Shown here: piece after piece, positions 33,734 to 41,708 of the stretch
How the letters are laid out: each line of letters begins with the position of its first letter
How positions within the stretch are numbered: position 1 is the first letter of the stretch
DNA from: Clostridiales bacterium
Lineage (GTDB): Bacteria > Bacillota > Clostridia > Christensenellales > QAND01
Length of the DNA: 53,897 nucleotides
Direction: 5' to 3'
Assembly: GCA_015056185.1 (NCBI GenBank)
Contig: SVGV01000002.1
Location: 1-53,897 of the forward strand
The notes under the pieces: model-generated
The model's database searches: none
What the model saw: the letters and a program-made list of their open reading frames with translations, nothing else
What the model was told of the DNA's origin: nothing
Translations under genes and position numbers: made by a program

Positions 33734-35035
33734 ATGGAACGCTATTATCAACCGGAGATCGAAACCGCCAGCCGTGAGCAGATCAAGGCCTGGCAGGATG
33801 AACGCCTGGTCAAACAGGTAAAACATGTATGGGATAACGTGCCCTACTACCGCGCCAAGATGGAAGCCGCAGGCCTCACCCCTGATGACATCAAAGGCCG
33901 GGATGATCTGCACAAGCTGCCCTTTGTGACCAAGGCCGATCTGCGGGAAGCTTACCCCTATGGCCTTTTGGCAAAACCTTTGTCTGAGTGTGTCCGCATT
34001 CAGTCCACCTCCGGCACCACCGGCAAGCGTGTTGTGGCCTTCTACACCCAGCATGATATCGATCTGTGGGAAGATTGCTGTGCCCGTGCCATCATGGCAG
34101 TGGGCGGCACCAAGGAAGACGTTTGCCAGGTTTCCTACGGCTACGGCCTCTTTACCGGCGGCCCCGGCCTCAACGGCGGCAGCCATAAGGTAGGCTGCCT
34201 TACCATCCCCACTTCCTCCGGCAATACCGAGCGGCAGATCATGTTCATCCAGGATCTGCAGGCAACCATCTTGTGCTGCACCCCCAGCTACGCAGCCTAT
34301 TTGGGCGAATCCATGAAGGAAATGGGCCTCACCCCCGATCAGATCCCCTTAAAGGCCGGCATCTTTGGTGCAGAAGCCTGGAGCGAGGAAATGCGCAGGG
34401 ATATCGAAAACACCCTGGGCATCAAAGCCTATGATATCTACGGTTTGACGGAGCTTTCCGGCCCCGGTGTATCCTTTGAATGTTCCGCCCAGAGCGGTAT
34501 GCACATCAATGAGGACCACTTCATCGCTGAGATCATCGACCCTGAGACGGGCGAAGTGCTGCCCGAAGGCTCCAAGGGTGAATTGGTGTTCACCTCCATC
34601 ACCAAAGAAGCCTTCCCCCTCATCCGCTACCGCACCCGTGATATCTGCATGCTCAACAGCGATCCCTGCCCCTGCGGCCGTACCCATGTAAAAATGTGCA
34701 AACCCATGGGCCGCAGCGATGATATGCTCATCATCCGCGGGGTAAACGTATTCCCCAGCCAGATCGAGACCGTGCTGCTCAAACAGGGCTACAGCGCAAA
34801 CTATCAGATCATCGTAGACCGGGTAAAGAACACCGATACCCTGGATGTTCAGGTTGAAATGACCCCCGAAATGTTCACCGATAACATGGGCGAGATCGAC
34901 CGCCGCCAGAAGGAACTGGTAGAGGGTCTGCGCTCCATGCTGGGCCTGACCGCTAAAGTGACTTTGGTTGCACCCAAGTCCATCATCCGCAGTGAGGGCA
35001 AGGCCGTCCGCGTCATCGACAAGCGGAAAATCTGA
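33734..35035 (+). CDS. Phenylacetate-CoA ligase family protein (PaaK-like)
   Basis: The 433-residue adenylating enzyme has the PaaK signature blocks: QSTSGTTGKRVVAFYT (P-loop), YDIYGLTELSGPGVSFEC, PLIRYRTRDIC, GRSDDMLIIRGVNVFPSQIE and the C-terminal catalytic Lys in SEGKAVRVIDKR. It should activate an aryl or other carboxylic acid with ATP and CoA. The ATG at 33725 overlaps the TAGGAG site, so I start at 33734. In archaea and Clostridia, PaaK-like ligases are often paired with an ACT-domain protein, as here. That context usually goes with aryl acid or amino acid metabolism. The true substrate is unknown. Confidence 0.9.
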   Translation: MERYYQPEIETASREQIKAWQDERLVKQVKHVWDNVPYYRAKMEAAGLTPDDIKGRDDLHKLPFVTKADLREAYPYGLLAKPLSECVRIQSTSGTTGKRVVAFYTQHDIDLWEDCCARAIMAVGGTKEDVCQVSYGYGLFTGGPGLNGGSHKVGCLTIPTSSGNTERQIMFIQDLQATILCCTPSYAAYLGESMKEMGLTPDQIPLKAGIFGAEAWSEEMRRDIENTLGIKAYDIYGLTELSGPGVSFECSAQSGMHINEDHFIAEIIDPETGEVLPEGSKGELVFTSITKEAFPLIRYRTRDICMLNSDPCPCGRTHVKMCKPMGRSDDMLIIRGVNVFPSQIETVLLKQGYSANYQIIVDRVKNTDTLDVQVEMTPEMFTDNMGEIDRRQKELVEGLRSMLGLTAKVTLVAPKSIIRSEGKAVRVIDKRKI

Positions 35036-35049
35036 GGGAGGAATTTGTG

Positions 35050-35484
35050 ATGACTGTTAACCAGATCTCTGTATTTATTGAAAACAAAGCCGGTTCCCTC
35101 TACGGGCTTACCCAGGTGCTGGCAGAAAACCACATCGATATCCGCGCACTGTATTTGGCAGAATCCAGCGACTTCGGCATTGCACGCCTCATCGTAAACG
35201 ATGTTTACGCCGCCTCCACTTTGTTGAAGGATTCCGGCTATGTGCACCAGGTCAGCCCCGTACTGGCTGTGGCCGTGCCCGATGTCCCCGGCGGACTCAA
35301 CAACCTTCTGCACATGTTTGCCGAGGCAGAAGTGAATGTGGAATACATGTATGCCTTCCTGGGCGATAAAAAGGCAGGCAATGCTTACATGATCTTCCGG
35401 GTGGCAGAGCCCGTCAAGGCCGCTGCATCCCTCAGGACCAAAGGCGTCAAGATTTTAGAACAGGAAGATCTGAGCTTGCTGTAA
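35050..35484 (+). CDS. Tandem ACT-domain protein
   Basis: The 144-residue protein has two ACT domains. The first begins QISVFIENKAGSLYGLTQVLAENHIDIRAL and the second VAVPDVPGGLNNLLHMFAEAEVNVEYMYAFL. Both keep the N-x-P/A-G turn that forms the amino acid pocket. It is a small cytosolic sensor that probably binds an amino acid and controls a partner, most simply the PaaK-like ligase encoded 14 bases upstream. GTG at 35047 is an alternative start, but spacing from AGGGAGGAA favours the ATG. A terminator shared with the opposing gene follows. Confidence 0.88.
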   Translation: MTVNQISVFIENKAGSLYGLTQVLAENHIDIRALYLAESSDFGIARLIVNDVYAASTLLKDSGYVHQVSPVLAVAVPDVPGGLNNLLHMFAEAEVNVEYMYAFLGDKKAGNAYMIFRVAEPVKAAASLRTKGVKILEQEDLSLL

Positions 35485-35490
35485 CAACAA

Positions 35491-35530
35491 AAATTAAAAA
35501 GAGATGGCATTTGCCATCTCTTTTTAATTT
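35491..35530. terminator. Bidirectional terminator
   Basis: AAATTAAAAAGAGATGGCA-TT-TGCCATCTCTTTTTAATTT, an almost perfect palindrome with A and T tracts on both sides. Confidence 0.88.
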
Positions 35531-35542
35531 ATCATGATGTGT

Positions 35543-36100
35543 TTATGGGTTGCGCTTTTTGCCCTGTTTTTGCTGTCGTTCCCATAGCCTGAGGATCCGC
35601 GGACGGTTATACCGCTGCATGATCACATAGGCACCATCCACCGCGGCAGCTGCAATGGAGGTTAACAGGAACACCAGCGGTTCCCCAAAGGGGAAGATCA
35701 TCAAAAGGGGCAGAAAGCTCAAAAAGAAGATGATGGTATGCACCACCTCCGCCTGGCACATGGCCTGGGCGATCTCATACAGGCTGTGCAGCTCGGTGGA
35801 AAACAGGGCGGGGTCATAGCTGAGCATGGTGTTCTTCCACCCATGGACCCGCAAAAGTCGGTATACCTTACCTTCAAAAGGCAGGGGACGGTACCATTTT
35901 TGATAGGGGTCTGTACGGTTGTGCATCCGGGCATTTACCATGGTCCCCACCATAAGGCGCATCACAAAATGGTAGGCGGTGGTGCCAAAGGTGATGGCAA
36001 GGGTCAGCAGCAAACCATCTTTGGTATTACAATAGAAAAGGACGGCCAATCCCGTAAAAAGGCTCAGGATGGCCGCCGCGGATTTCATCAGTTTAGCCAT
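35543..36100 (-). CDS. Membrane protein resembling glycosyl-4,4'-diaponeurosporenoate acyltransferase
   Basis: The 185-residue protein has about four hydrophobic helices. The YHFVMRLMVG helix, the central WYRPLPFEGKVYRLLRVHGWKNTM and the C-terminal MQRYNRPRILRLW match the pattern of the CrtO-type acyltransferase family (HxxxR, WK, YNRxR). In staphylococci that enzyme finishes staphyloxanthin, but distant members are widespread in bacteria without carotenoids, so a lipid acyl-transfer role is only inferred. The frame in the track extends upstream to 36235 through the ferredoxin gene; the ATG at 36100 overlaps that gene's stop by eight bases. The ribosome binding site is weak, which points to coupling. 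Confidence 0.65.
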   Translation of the reverse strand: MAKLMKSAAAILSLFTGLAVLFYCNTKDGLLLTLAITFGTTAYHFVMRLMVGTMVNARMHNRTDPYQKWYRPLPFEGKVYRLLRVHGWKNTMLSYDPALFSTELHSLYEIAQAMCQAEVVHTIIFFLSFLPLLMIFPFGEPLVFLLTSIAAAAVDGAYVIMQRYNRPRILRLWERQQKQGKKRNP

Positions 36101-36872
36101 TGAGGTACGCTTCTTTAAAATCTGCATAGGTGGGGCAGCGGTACTGGCCCCGCTTCTGGCTGTTTTTGCCCACGCCCAATGCGGCTTCGGGGCAGTGGTG
36201 CAAGCAAGCGTAGCAGGAGGTGCAGCGGTCCCCAAAGACGGGCCGGTTGTTTTTTATCTCGATATTGCCGGTGGGGCAGGCATCGGCACAGGTGCCGCAG
36301 CCCACGCAGCTGTTTTCCACTGTGATCTGCTGGCTTTTCAGCATAAACTGGTTAAACCCCTTGTTGACAGAGCCGGAAAGCAGCCACCCTGCAAAATGCA
36401 CCCGTTTGTTGGTGATGGGGTCCCCGATCTTAATATCTCTTGCCACTTCCGCCATACGGGGCAGGGAGTTCTTGATGATGGTGATGGCCTCTTCCTCTGT
36501 GGGCATATTGCTGTTGCGTACGTAGTTGTTGGGCATCACGATGCCGCAAAAGCCCCTGTAGGTAAGGCCGACGGAATCCACGATCTTTCTGGTGTAGGTG
36601 GCGCAGCTGCCGGAGTTTTTGCCCATGGTGGCTACCACATAAAAATTCTTGTTCCCCTGAAAGTTGGAACGCATGATGAAGTTTTCCACCATGCGGGGCA
36701 GCCGCCAGGCATAGATGGGGGCCACCAGTATATAGGGCTTTTGGCTGTAAAACCGCCTGGGCAGTTTGTTTTTGACGATATCCCCAATGGAAAAGCACTC
36801 ATCCTCCAGCTGCTCGCTGAGGTAGTCTGCCACAAAACGGCTGTTGCCCGTGCCGGAAAAATAAAAGATCAT
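36093..36872 (-). CDS. EFR1-family ferredoxin (flavodoxin domain plus two [4Fe-4S] motifs)
   Basis: The 259-residue protein opens with a flavodoxin-like domain (IFYFSGTGNSRFVADYL, the FMN phosphate loop; APIYAWRLPRMVENFI). It ends with two ferredoxin motifs, CVGCGTCADACPTGNI and CTSCYACLHHCPEAAL. This is the EFR1 arrangement, an electron carrier common in gut Clostridia; its partners are mostly unknown. CGGAGG lies five bases before the second of two ATG codons, so I use 36872. An extended -10 (TGCTATAAT on the reverse strand, around 36901) is upstream. The gene overlaps the acyltransferase-like gene by eight bases. Confidence 0.9.
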   Translation of the reverse strand: MIFYFSGTGNSRFVADYLSEQLEDECFSIGDIVKNKLPRRFYSQKPYILVAPIYAWRLPRMVENFIMRSNFQGNKNFYVVATMGKNSGSCATYTRKIVDSVGLTYRGFCGIVMPNNYVRNSNMPTEEEAITIIKNSLPRMAEVARDIKIGDPITNKRVHFAGWLLSGSVNKGFNQFMLKSQQITVENSCVGCGTCADACPTGNIEIKNNRPVFGDRCTSCYACLHHCPEAALGVGKNSQKRGQYRCPTYADFKEAYLNG

Positions 36873-37041
36873 CATGGCCTCCGAAGGTTTTGTTTTAGGT
36901 ATTATAGCATGTTTTAAGGGGAAGGGGATGTGCAACTTGGCGTTTTTGCCCGTGGCTTTGCGCAGAATCTCCCCCTATTTGCAGTCAGCACTTCAGAATC
37001 TGAAAACTGAGTAAAAAGCCACCGCTGCAGTGCTTTTTTGT

Positions 37042-37070
37042 TTGTCTTCTGTTTTAAATGGGGGTATCAT
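37042..37070 (+). promoter_or_regulatory. Promoter of the amidohydrolase gene
   Basis: TTGTCT and TATCAT are 17 bases apart, about 25 bases before the start. Confidence 0.55.
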
Positions 37071-37094
37071 AATGGCTATGAAAGGGGCGGTAAT

Positions 37095-37886
37095 ATGCTC
37101 ATCGATTTTCATACCCATTGCTTCCCGGACCGCATCGCAAACCGGGCCATTGAAAAGCTCAGCTTTGCGGCGGGCGGGCTCTTCCCCCATACCGATGGTA
37201 CCATCAGCTCTCTGAGAGACAGCATGGCAAAAGAGGGGGTCGATACCAGCGTGGTGCTCAGCATTGCAACCAATGCGCACCAGCAAAAAAGCGTCAACGA
37301 TTTTGCGGCTTCCATCAATAATCAGCAGGATATCTTTGCCTTTGGCTCCGTTTACCCCTACGCCGAGGATGCTTTAGAGGAGCTGGGGCGCATCAAAGCC
37401 CTTGGGCTGAAGGGAGTCAAACTCCACCCCGATTACCAAAGCTTTTTTGTGGATGACGAACGGATGAAGCCCATTTATCAAGAGATCGGCCGCTTGGGGC
37501 TCATTACCGTCTTTCATGCTGGGTGGGATTACGGCTTTGAGCCGCCCTACCACTGCACGCCAGATCGCCTGGAACGGGCTCTAAACTGGTTTGACAGCCC
37601 GGTGGTAGCTGCCCACTGGGGCGGCGTAAACTGCACCCAGGAGGTCATAGAGCGCCTTTGCGGACGGGATGTGTATTTTGATGTATCCTTTGGGTACTGC
37701 ATGATGCCCAGGGTATTCGCAAAAACCATCGTAGAGCGCCACGGGGCAGAACGATTGCTCTTCGGCACCGATTCCCCCTGGCACACCGCAGAGATGGAAC
37801 TGCGGCTGTTAAACACCCTGGAACTCAGTAAAACGGAGATGGATGCCATCACCCACGAAAACGCAAAAAAGCTGCTTTCGCTATAA
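37095..37886 (+). CDS. Amidohydrolase-family TIM barrel protein (ACMSD/amidohydro-rel 2 type)
   Basis: The 263-residue protein has the metal-binding HxH of this family at IDFHTHCFPD, then KGVKLHPDYQSFF, VFHAGWDYGFEP, a metal histidine in AAHWGG and the catalytic aspartate in FGTDSPW. Members include ACMSD decarboxylases, resorcylate decarboxylases and small hydrolases, so the substrate is open. It is cytosolic and complete. The track starts at 37038, but AAAGGGG at 37081-37087 supports the ATG at 37095. It is a single-gene unit with its own promoter and terminator. Confidence 0.87.
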   Translation: MLIDFHTHCFPDRIANRAIEKLSFAAGGLFPHTDGTISSLRDSMAKEGVDTSVVLSIATNAHQQKSVNDFAASINNQQDIFAFGSVYPYAEDALEELGRIKALGLKGVKLHPDYQSFFVDDERMKPIYQEIGRLGLITVFHAGWDYGFEPPYHCTPDRLERALNWFDSPVVAAHWGGVNCTQEVIERLCGRDVYFDVSFGYCMMPRVFAKTIVERHGAERLLFGTDSPWHTAEMELRLLNTLELSKTEMDAITHENAKKLLSL

Positions 37887-37918
37887 AAAAACTCCGGCAA
37901 TGCCGGAGTTTTTCTTTT
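37887..37918 (+). terminator. Terminator of the amidohydrolase gene
   Basis: AAAACTCCGGCA-TGCCGGAGTTTTT followed by a T-rich tail. Confidence 0.85.
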
Positions 37919-37919
37919 A

Positions 37920-38105
37920 TCAGGCTCGTTTTTTGTGCTCTCCCGCCATGGCAACCACGCCCCATTGCTTTAAAGGGCAGCGCCCACAAAAGATGCAGCC
38001 CGGCAGCAAGCAGGGGATGGGGAGGGCAAAAGAGCATGGCTGCTTAAAACATCTGCCTCCTAAATAGCGGGGTGGGCCCGATTGCTTTTGCGTGGTTTTC
38101 GGCAA
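37920..38105 (-). other. Possible remnant of a small cysteine-rich ORF
   Basis: A reverse-strand frame reads GGRCFKQPCSFALPIPCLL then PGCIFCGRCPLKQWG and ends in a basic tail. The cysteine spacing resembles small zinc-binding cysteine-rich domains. However, its only start is a TTG without a ribosome binding site. A fine TTTAGGAGG in the middle sits just before ATG TTT TAA, which is out of frame. It could be a gene damaged near its start, or chance. Confidence 0.25.
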
Positions 38106-38130
38106 ACAAAAACCCCCGCTGTGCGGGGGT
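38103..38130 (-). terminator. Terminator of the TrpXYZ-type transporter operon
   Basis: ACCCCCGC-ACA-GCGGGGGT on the reverse strand, followed by TTTTTGTTTG. Confidence 0.8.
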
Positions 38131-38138
38131 ATGTTTGT

Positions 38139-38933
38139 TTAGCTTAAGAGGGCGCGGTCGCTTGCGAATTCTTCGCCGCTGGCCTGAGAGAACTTTTTGA
38201 TCAGCCCTTCCACCGTCAGCTGCTTCTTTTCCTCGCCGGAAACATCAAAGATGATCCTGCCTTCGTGCATCATGATGAGCCGGTTGCCGTAGGCGATGGC
38301 ATCCTTCATGTTGTGGGTGACCATCATGGCGGTAAGATTGTTTTCTTTGATGAGCCGTTCCGTCAATTCCAGCACCTTGGCGGCCGTCTTGGGGTCAAGG
38401 GCGGCGGTATGTTCATCTAAAAGGAGAATCTTGGGCTTTTTGATGGAGGCCATGAGCAACGTAAGGGCCTGGCGCTGGCCGCCGGAAAGGAGGCCCACTT
38501 TGGTGGTCATGCGGTTTTCAAGACCCAGATCCAGAGTTTTCAGCAATTCGTAATACTCTGCCTTTTCTTTACGGGTGATGCCCCATTTTAAGGTGCGGCG
38601 CTGGCCCCTGCGTGCAGCGATGGCCAGGTTTTCCTGGATCTCCATGGTGGCGGCGGTGCCGTTCATGGGGTCCTGGAAGATGCGGCCAAGGTATTTTGCC
38701 CGCTTGTGCTCGCTCAGATGGGTCACATTAACACCATCGATGATGATCTCGCCGGAATCGATGGGCCATACGCCTGCCACAGCGTTCAGCGTGGTGGATT
38801 TACCCGCGCCGTTGCCGCCGATGATGGTAACGAAATCGCCGGGGTTCAAATGCAGATCCACCCCGTTTAAAGCCCGCTTTTCGTTGATGGTGCCGCGGTT
38901 GAAAGTCTTTTGAATGCCGTTCAGTTTAAGCAT
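38139..38933 (-). CDS. ABC transporter ATPase of the TrpXYZ-type system
   Basis: The 264-residue ATPase has Walker A (GGNGAGKST), a Q-loop (GRIFQDPMNGTAATM), the signature LSGGQRQALTLLMA, Walker B (ILLLDEHTAALDP) and the switch histidine in MVTHNMKDAI. EHTAALD in place of EPTAALD is typical of this subfamily. It drives uptake with the permease and binding protein encoded upstream. The track start at 38984 lies inside the permease gene; GGGAGG supports the ATG at 38933, which overlaps the permease stop by eight bases. The T-box with a Phe-type specifier ahead of the operon points to an aromatic amino acid or precursor as cargo. Confidence 0.9.
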   Translation of the reverse strand: MLKLNGIQKTFNRGTINEKRALNGVDLHLNPGDFVTIIGGNGAGKSTTLNAVAGVWPIDSGEIIIDGVNVTHLSEHKRAKYLGRIFQDPMNGTAATMEIQENLAIAARRGQRRTLKWGITRKEKAEYYELLKTLDLGLENRMTTKVGLLSGGQRQALTLLMASIKKPKILLLDEHTAALDPKTAAKVLELTERLIKENNLTAMMVTHNMKDAIAYGNRLIMMHEGRIIFDVSGEEKKQLTVEGLIKKFSQASGEEFASDRALLS

Positions 38934-39879
38934 GTTCGCCGCCTCCCATCCTGGGTTTTTCTTTGTGCTTGATCTTCCCGCCAAAGTACCTGCCCTTCCA
39001 GTAGGGGATGGCCAGGAAGATGGCTACCACGATGGCGGAAAGCATCTTCAGGTAGTTGGAATCCAAACCCAAATAGATAACGGTGGAGTATACAAAGAAG
39101 TACACAACGCCGCCCAATATAACGGTGGTCAGTTTTAACGCAAAGTTGTTCCTGGCAAACCAGCCAAACAGCGCCTCACCGATGATAACAGCCGCAAGGC
39201 CGATGACGATGGCGCCCTTGCCCATGTTGATATCCGCATTGCCCTGGAACTGTGCTAAAAGTGCGCCGGAAAGAGCCACGATGCCGTTACTGAGTACCAG
39301 ACCGAAGATCTTGGCGGCATCGGTATTGATGCCCTGGGCCCGGCTCATGTTGGGGTTGGCGCCGGTGGCCCGAAGGGTGGAGCCGTACTCCGTACCGAAG
39401 AACCAGTACAGCATGCCGATGATCACAACGCAGAAGATGCCCAATACAACAAGACTCTTGTTTACATCCAGCAGGGATACGATGGTATCAAAATTGCGGG
39501 CACTCAGGGGCAGGTTAGCTGCGCTGGCCTTGCCAAGGGCCATGCCCAGTATTTTCAGGTTGACGGACCAGCAGATCAGCTGGGTCAAGATACCCGAAAG
39601 GATGGCGGGAATGCCCATAAAGGTGTGGAACAGGCCGGTGATAAACCCTGCAAGCAGACCTGCAAGGAAGGCACCCACCAGGGCTACGGGCAAAGAACAG
39701 CCCATGGTCATCATGGCGGCGCAAACGGCGGCGCCGGTGCAGATGCTGCCGTCTACCGTCAGATCTGCGAAATCCAGTACCTTATAGGTGAGGTACACAC
39801 CAATGGCCATGATCCCCCAAATAAGTCCCTGGGCAGCCGCCCCGGGCAAAGAGGACAGATAGTTGAAAAGAGAGTCCAT
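38926..39879 (-). CDS. ABC transporter permease of the TrpXYZ-type system
   Basis: The 317-residue protein has around eight to nine hydrophobic helices and belongs to the branched-chain-type permease superfamily: VYLTYKVLDFADLTVDGSI near the N-terminus, a TGANPNMSRAQGIN cytoplasmic loop that contacts the ATPase, and GNADINMGKGAIVIGLAAVIIGEA. These blocks are typical of the permease partnered with PF04392-type binding proteins (TrpX family). It lies between the binding protein and the ATPase on the reverse strand. The specific substrate is inferred only from regulation. Confidence 0.9.
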   Translation of the reverse strand: MDSLFNYLSSLPGAAAQGLIWGIMAIGVYLTYKVLDFADLTVDGSICTGAAVCAAMMTMGCSLPVALVGAFLAGLLAGFITGLFHTFMGIPAILSGILTQLICWSVNLKILGMALGKASAANLPLSARNFDTIVSLLDVNKSLVVLGIFCVVIIGMLYWFFGTEYGSTLRATGANPNMSRAQGINTDAAKIFGLVLSNGIVALSGALLAQFQGNADINMGKGAIVIGLAAVIIGEALFGWFARNNFALKLTTVILGGVVYFFVYSTVIYLGLDSNYLKMLSAIVVAIFLAIPYWKGRYFGGKIKHKEKPRMGGGEHA

Positions 39880-39985
39880 ATTAAGCTCCTTACGTTGCCA
39901 ATTCTATGACGTGGATTGCGGAAAACGGGGGTACAGCGCAATGCACTGCACCCCCGCCCTAATTCATTATATAACTGAGGTTGGA

Positions 39986-40969
39986 TCAGTCAAGGGCTAC
40001 ATAGCCTGCGTCTTCCAAAGCTTTGGTATCGATGCCAAGGTCAGCGCAGATGTCTGCGTTGTACTTCTTGGTGGCCTGGGGAGCATATTCGATGGCCATT
40101 TCGGCGATGTCAGCTTCGCCCTTTAAGATCTTCACAGCCATCTTGCCGGTGGTGTAGCCAAGGTCATAGTAGCTGATGGAAAGGGTGGCGATGCCGCAGC
40201 CGCCGCAGATGCCGCTTTCACCGGCGATGATGGGCTTTTTGTTGTTGCCCATGGCGCCGTAGATGGTCTCGGCACAGGCAGCAGCGGTGTTATCGGTGGG
40301 GATGTAGATGGCGTCGCACTCGGCAGCGGCCTTCTGGGTCACGGTGGTTACGTCGTTGGAATCGGAGAACTCATAGTTTTTGCAGGTAAGGCCTTTTGCG
40401 GTGAGGTATTCGGTTACCTTTTTCACCTGGTAGTCGGAGTTGGCTTCGCTTGCGCAGTAGAGCATGCCCACCACTTTTGCATCGGGCACGAGGTCGATGA
40501 TCATCTGGGCCTGGTCATCCAGACTTGCAAGGTCGCTGGTGCCGCTGACGTTGCCGCCCACGGTGCCGGTGAAGTTATCAAGGCTGAGGGCTACGCCGTA
40601 CTCGGTAACGGAGGTGCCCAGGATGGGGATCTCGGTGGTGGCGTTGTAAGCAGCCTGCAGGGCGGGGGTAGCATTGGCCATGATGAGGTCTACCTTCTGC
40701 TGTACAAAGGTGTTGGCTACGGTAGCACAGGTATCGGGGGAGCCGGCTGCATTCTGGATGTCAATGGTGACATTCTCTTTGCCAAGTTCCTCTTCCAAAG
40801 CGGCTACAAAGCCATCGGTGGCGGCATCAAGAGCATCGTGAGTGATCAGCTGGATCACGCCGACGGTGTACTTGCCGTCATCTGCGGGTTCGCTGCTGCC
40901 GCCGCATGCAGTCAGGCACAGGATCATGGCGATGGCCAGGATCAGACTTAACATACGTTTGTTTTTCAT
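39986..40969 (-). CDS. TrpX-type substrate-binding lipoprotein
   Basis: The 327-residue lipoprotein has a signal ending in the lipobox LTAC followed by a Ser/Glu/Asp-rich linker. The binding domain is of the PF04392 type: YTVGVIQLITHDALDAATDGF, LIMANATPALQAAYNATTEIPILGTSVTEYG and VVGMLYCASEANSDYQVK. Proteins of this group bind amino acids or related small ligands. GGGAGGAATC lies just before the ATG at 40969; the track start is 15 bases too early. A T-box whose specifier reads UUC sits upstream, so phenylalanine or its precursor is the best guess. Confidence 0.9.
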   Translation of the reverse strand: MKNKRMLSLILAIAMILCLTACGGSSEPADDGKYTVGVIQLITHDALDAATDGFVAALEEELGKENVTIDIQNAAGSPDTCATVANTFVQQKVDLIMANATPALQAAYNATTEIPILGTSVTEYGVALSLDNFTGTVGGNVSGTSDLASLDDQAQMIIDLVPDAKVVGMLYCASEANSDYQVKKVTEYLTAKGLTCKNYEFSDSNDVTTVTQKAAAECDAIYIPTDNTAAACAETIYGAMGNNKKPIIAGESGICGGCGIATLSISYYDLGYTTGKMAVKILKGEADIAEMAIEYAPQATKKYNADICADLGIDTKALEDAGYVALD

Positions 40970-41029
40970 GGTGATTCCTCCCATTAAAATAAATCAAGTT
41001 TATTTCAACGAATCTGATTCGTTGGAACC

Positions 41030-41312
41030 GTAAATAAAAACGCCCCTGTACCAACGGTACAGAGGCGAAAATACGCGTTACCACTCTGCTTTATCCCTGC
41101 CTTGCAGCAGGAACCTCATAGGGCATCAACTAATGTCCTCACGATATGACGGTCGAACCCGGCGCAGCCTACACTCCCAAGGGGATTTCAGTGCGCAGCT
41201 CCCGGAATGAATTCACCAACCGAATACACTACCATCTTACACCCAACGATGGCTCTCTGTAAGGACCCATGTTGACTACTACTTTCCGATCAATGCTTTT
41301 CTCTATTAAATT
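41030..41312 (-). promoter_or_regulatory. T-box riboswitch (specifier UUC, Phe) controlling the TrpXYZ-type transporter
   Basis: On the reverse strand the leader has CAGAGAGCC, then GGTTGGTGAA-TTC-ATTCCGGGAG, where UUC at 41209-41211 sits in the specifier position preceded by GAA and followed by A. The T-box sequence AGAGTGGTAACGCGT is at 41073-41087. The terminator CGCCTCTGTACC-GTT-GGTACAGGGGCG (41041-41067) with TTTTTATTTA follows. The odd pair in the terminator is U-G on the reverse strand. Low charged tRNA-Phe would turn the operon on. Confidence 0.88.
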
Positions 41313-41318
41313 GGTGAA

Positions 41319-41347
41319 AGAATACCACTGTTTTTTTTACTTGTCAA
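41319..41347 (-). promoter_or_regulatory. Promoter of the TrpXYZ-type operon
   Basis: On the reverse strand a consensus TTGACA and TATTCT are 17 bases apart, placing the start near 41312. Confidence 0.7.
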
Positions 41348-41355
41348 CAGGTTTT

Positions 41356-41573
41356 TTAAAAAAGTTTTGCGTTTTCCTCCCGAAGTTTGGCGTAAAGGTA
41401 GATATCCTTCCGGATAGGGCGGCCTATGGCATCGGTGTGAAAGTACACGTTTTTTCTCTAATGCCCTTCCCGCCGGAACCCCAAAGATTCCGGCAGCCGC
41501 CAGGAGGCGGTGTTCAAAGGATCGCACATTCATGAAAGGGCCTGAGGATCAGACGCTCGGTGGTCAAAACCAT
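41356..41573 (-). pseudogene. Decayed GNAT acetyltransferase (RimJ/RimL type)
   Basis: The reverse strand opens with MVLTTERLILRPFHE, the classic N-terminus of RimJ/RimL acetyltransferases, and hits a stop a few codons later. In another frame comes NTASWRLPESLGFRREGH, a stop codon, then RKNVYFHTDAIGRPIRKDIYLYAKL, which is the normal C-terminus. Roughly 100 residues of the middle are missing, and a frameshift and an internal stop separate the parts. The gene is dead. The promoter of the neighbouring T-box lies immediately past its 3' end. Confidence 0.75.
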
Positions 41574-41708
41574 GGGAGACGTCCTCTCATCTGTTCCTAT
41601 ATATAGGATAATAGGAGAATCGATGGTTTATTGCAATTGTTTGCCCGTGGAGACTGCGGGATTGATGCAGCATCTGCGGTGGACGATGGCCCCCGTTCAA
41701 CTCCCCAT
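41574..41708 (-). repeat. tmRNA array, outermost remnant (module e)
   Basis: It begins on the reverse strand with GCGATGGGGAGTTGAACGGG, the same start as modules a and b, but no tmRNA tail is recognisable at its other end, next to the GNAT pseudogene. Confidence 0.5.
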
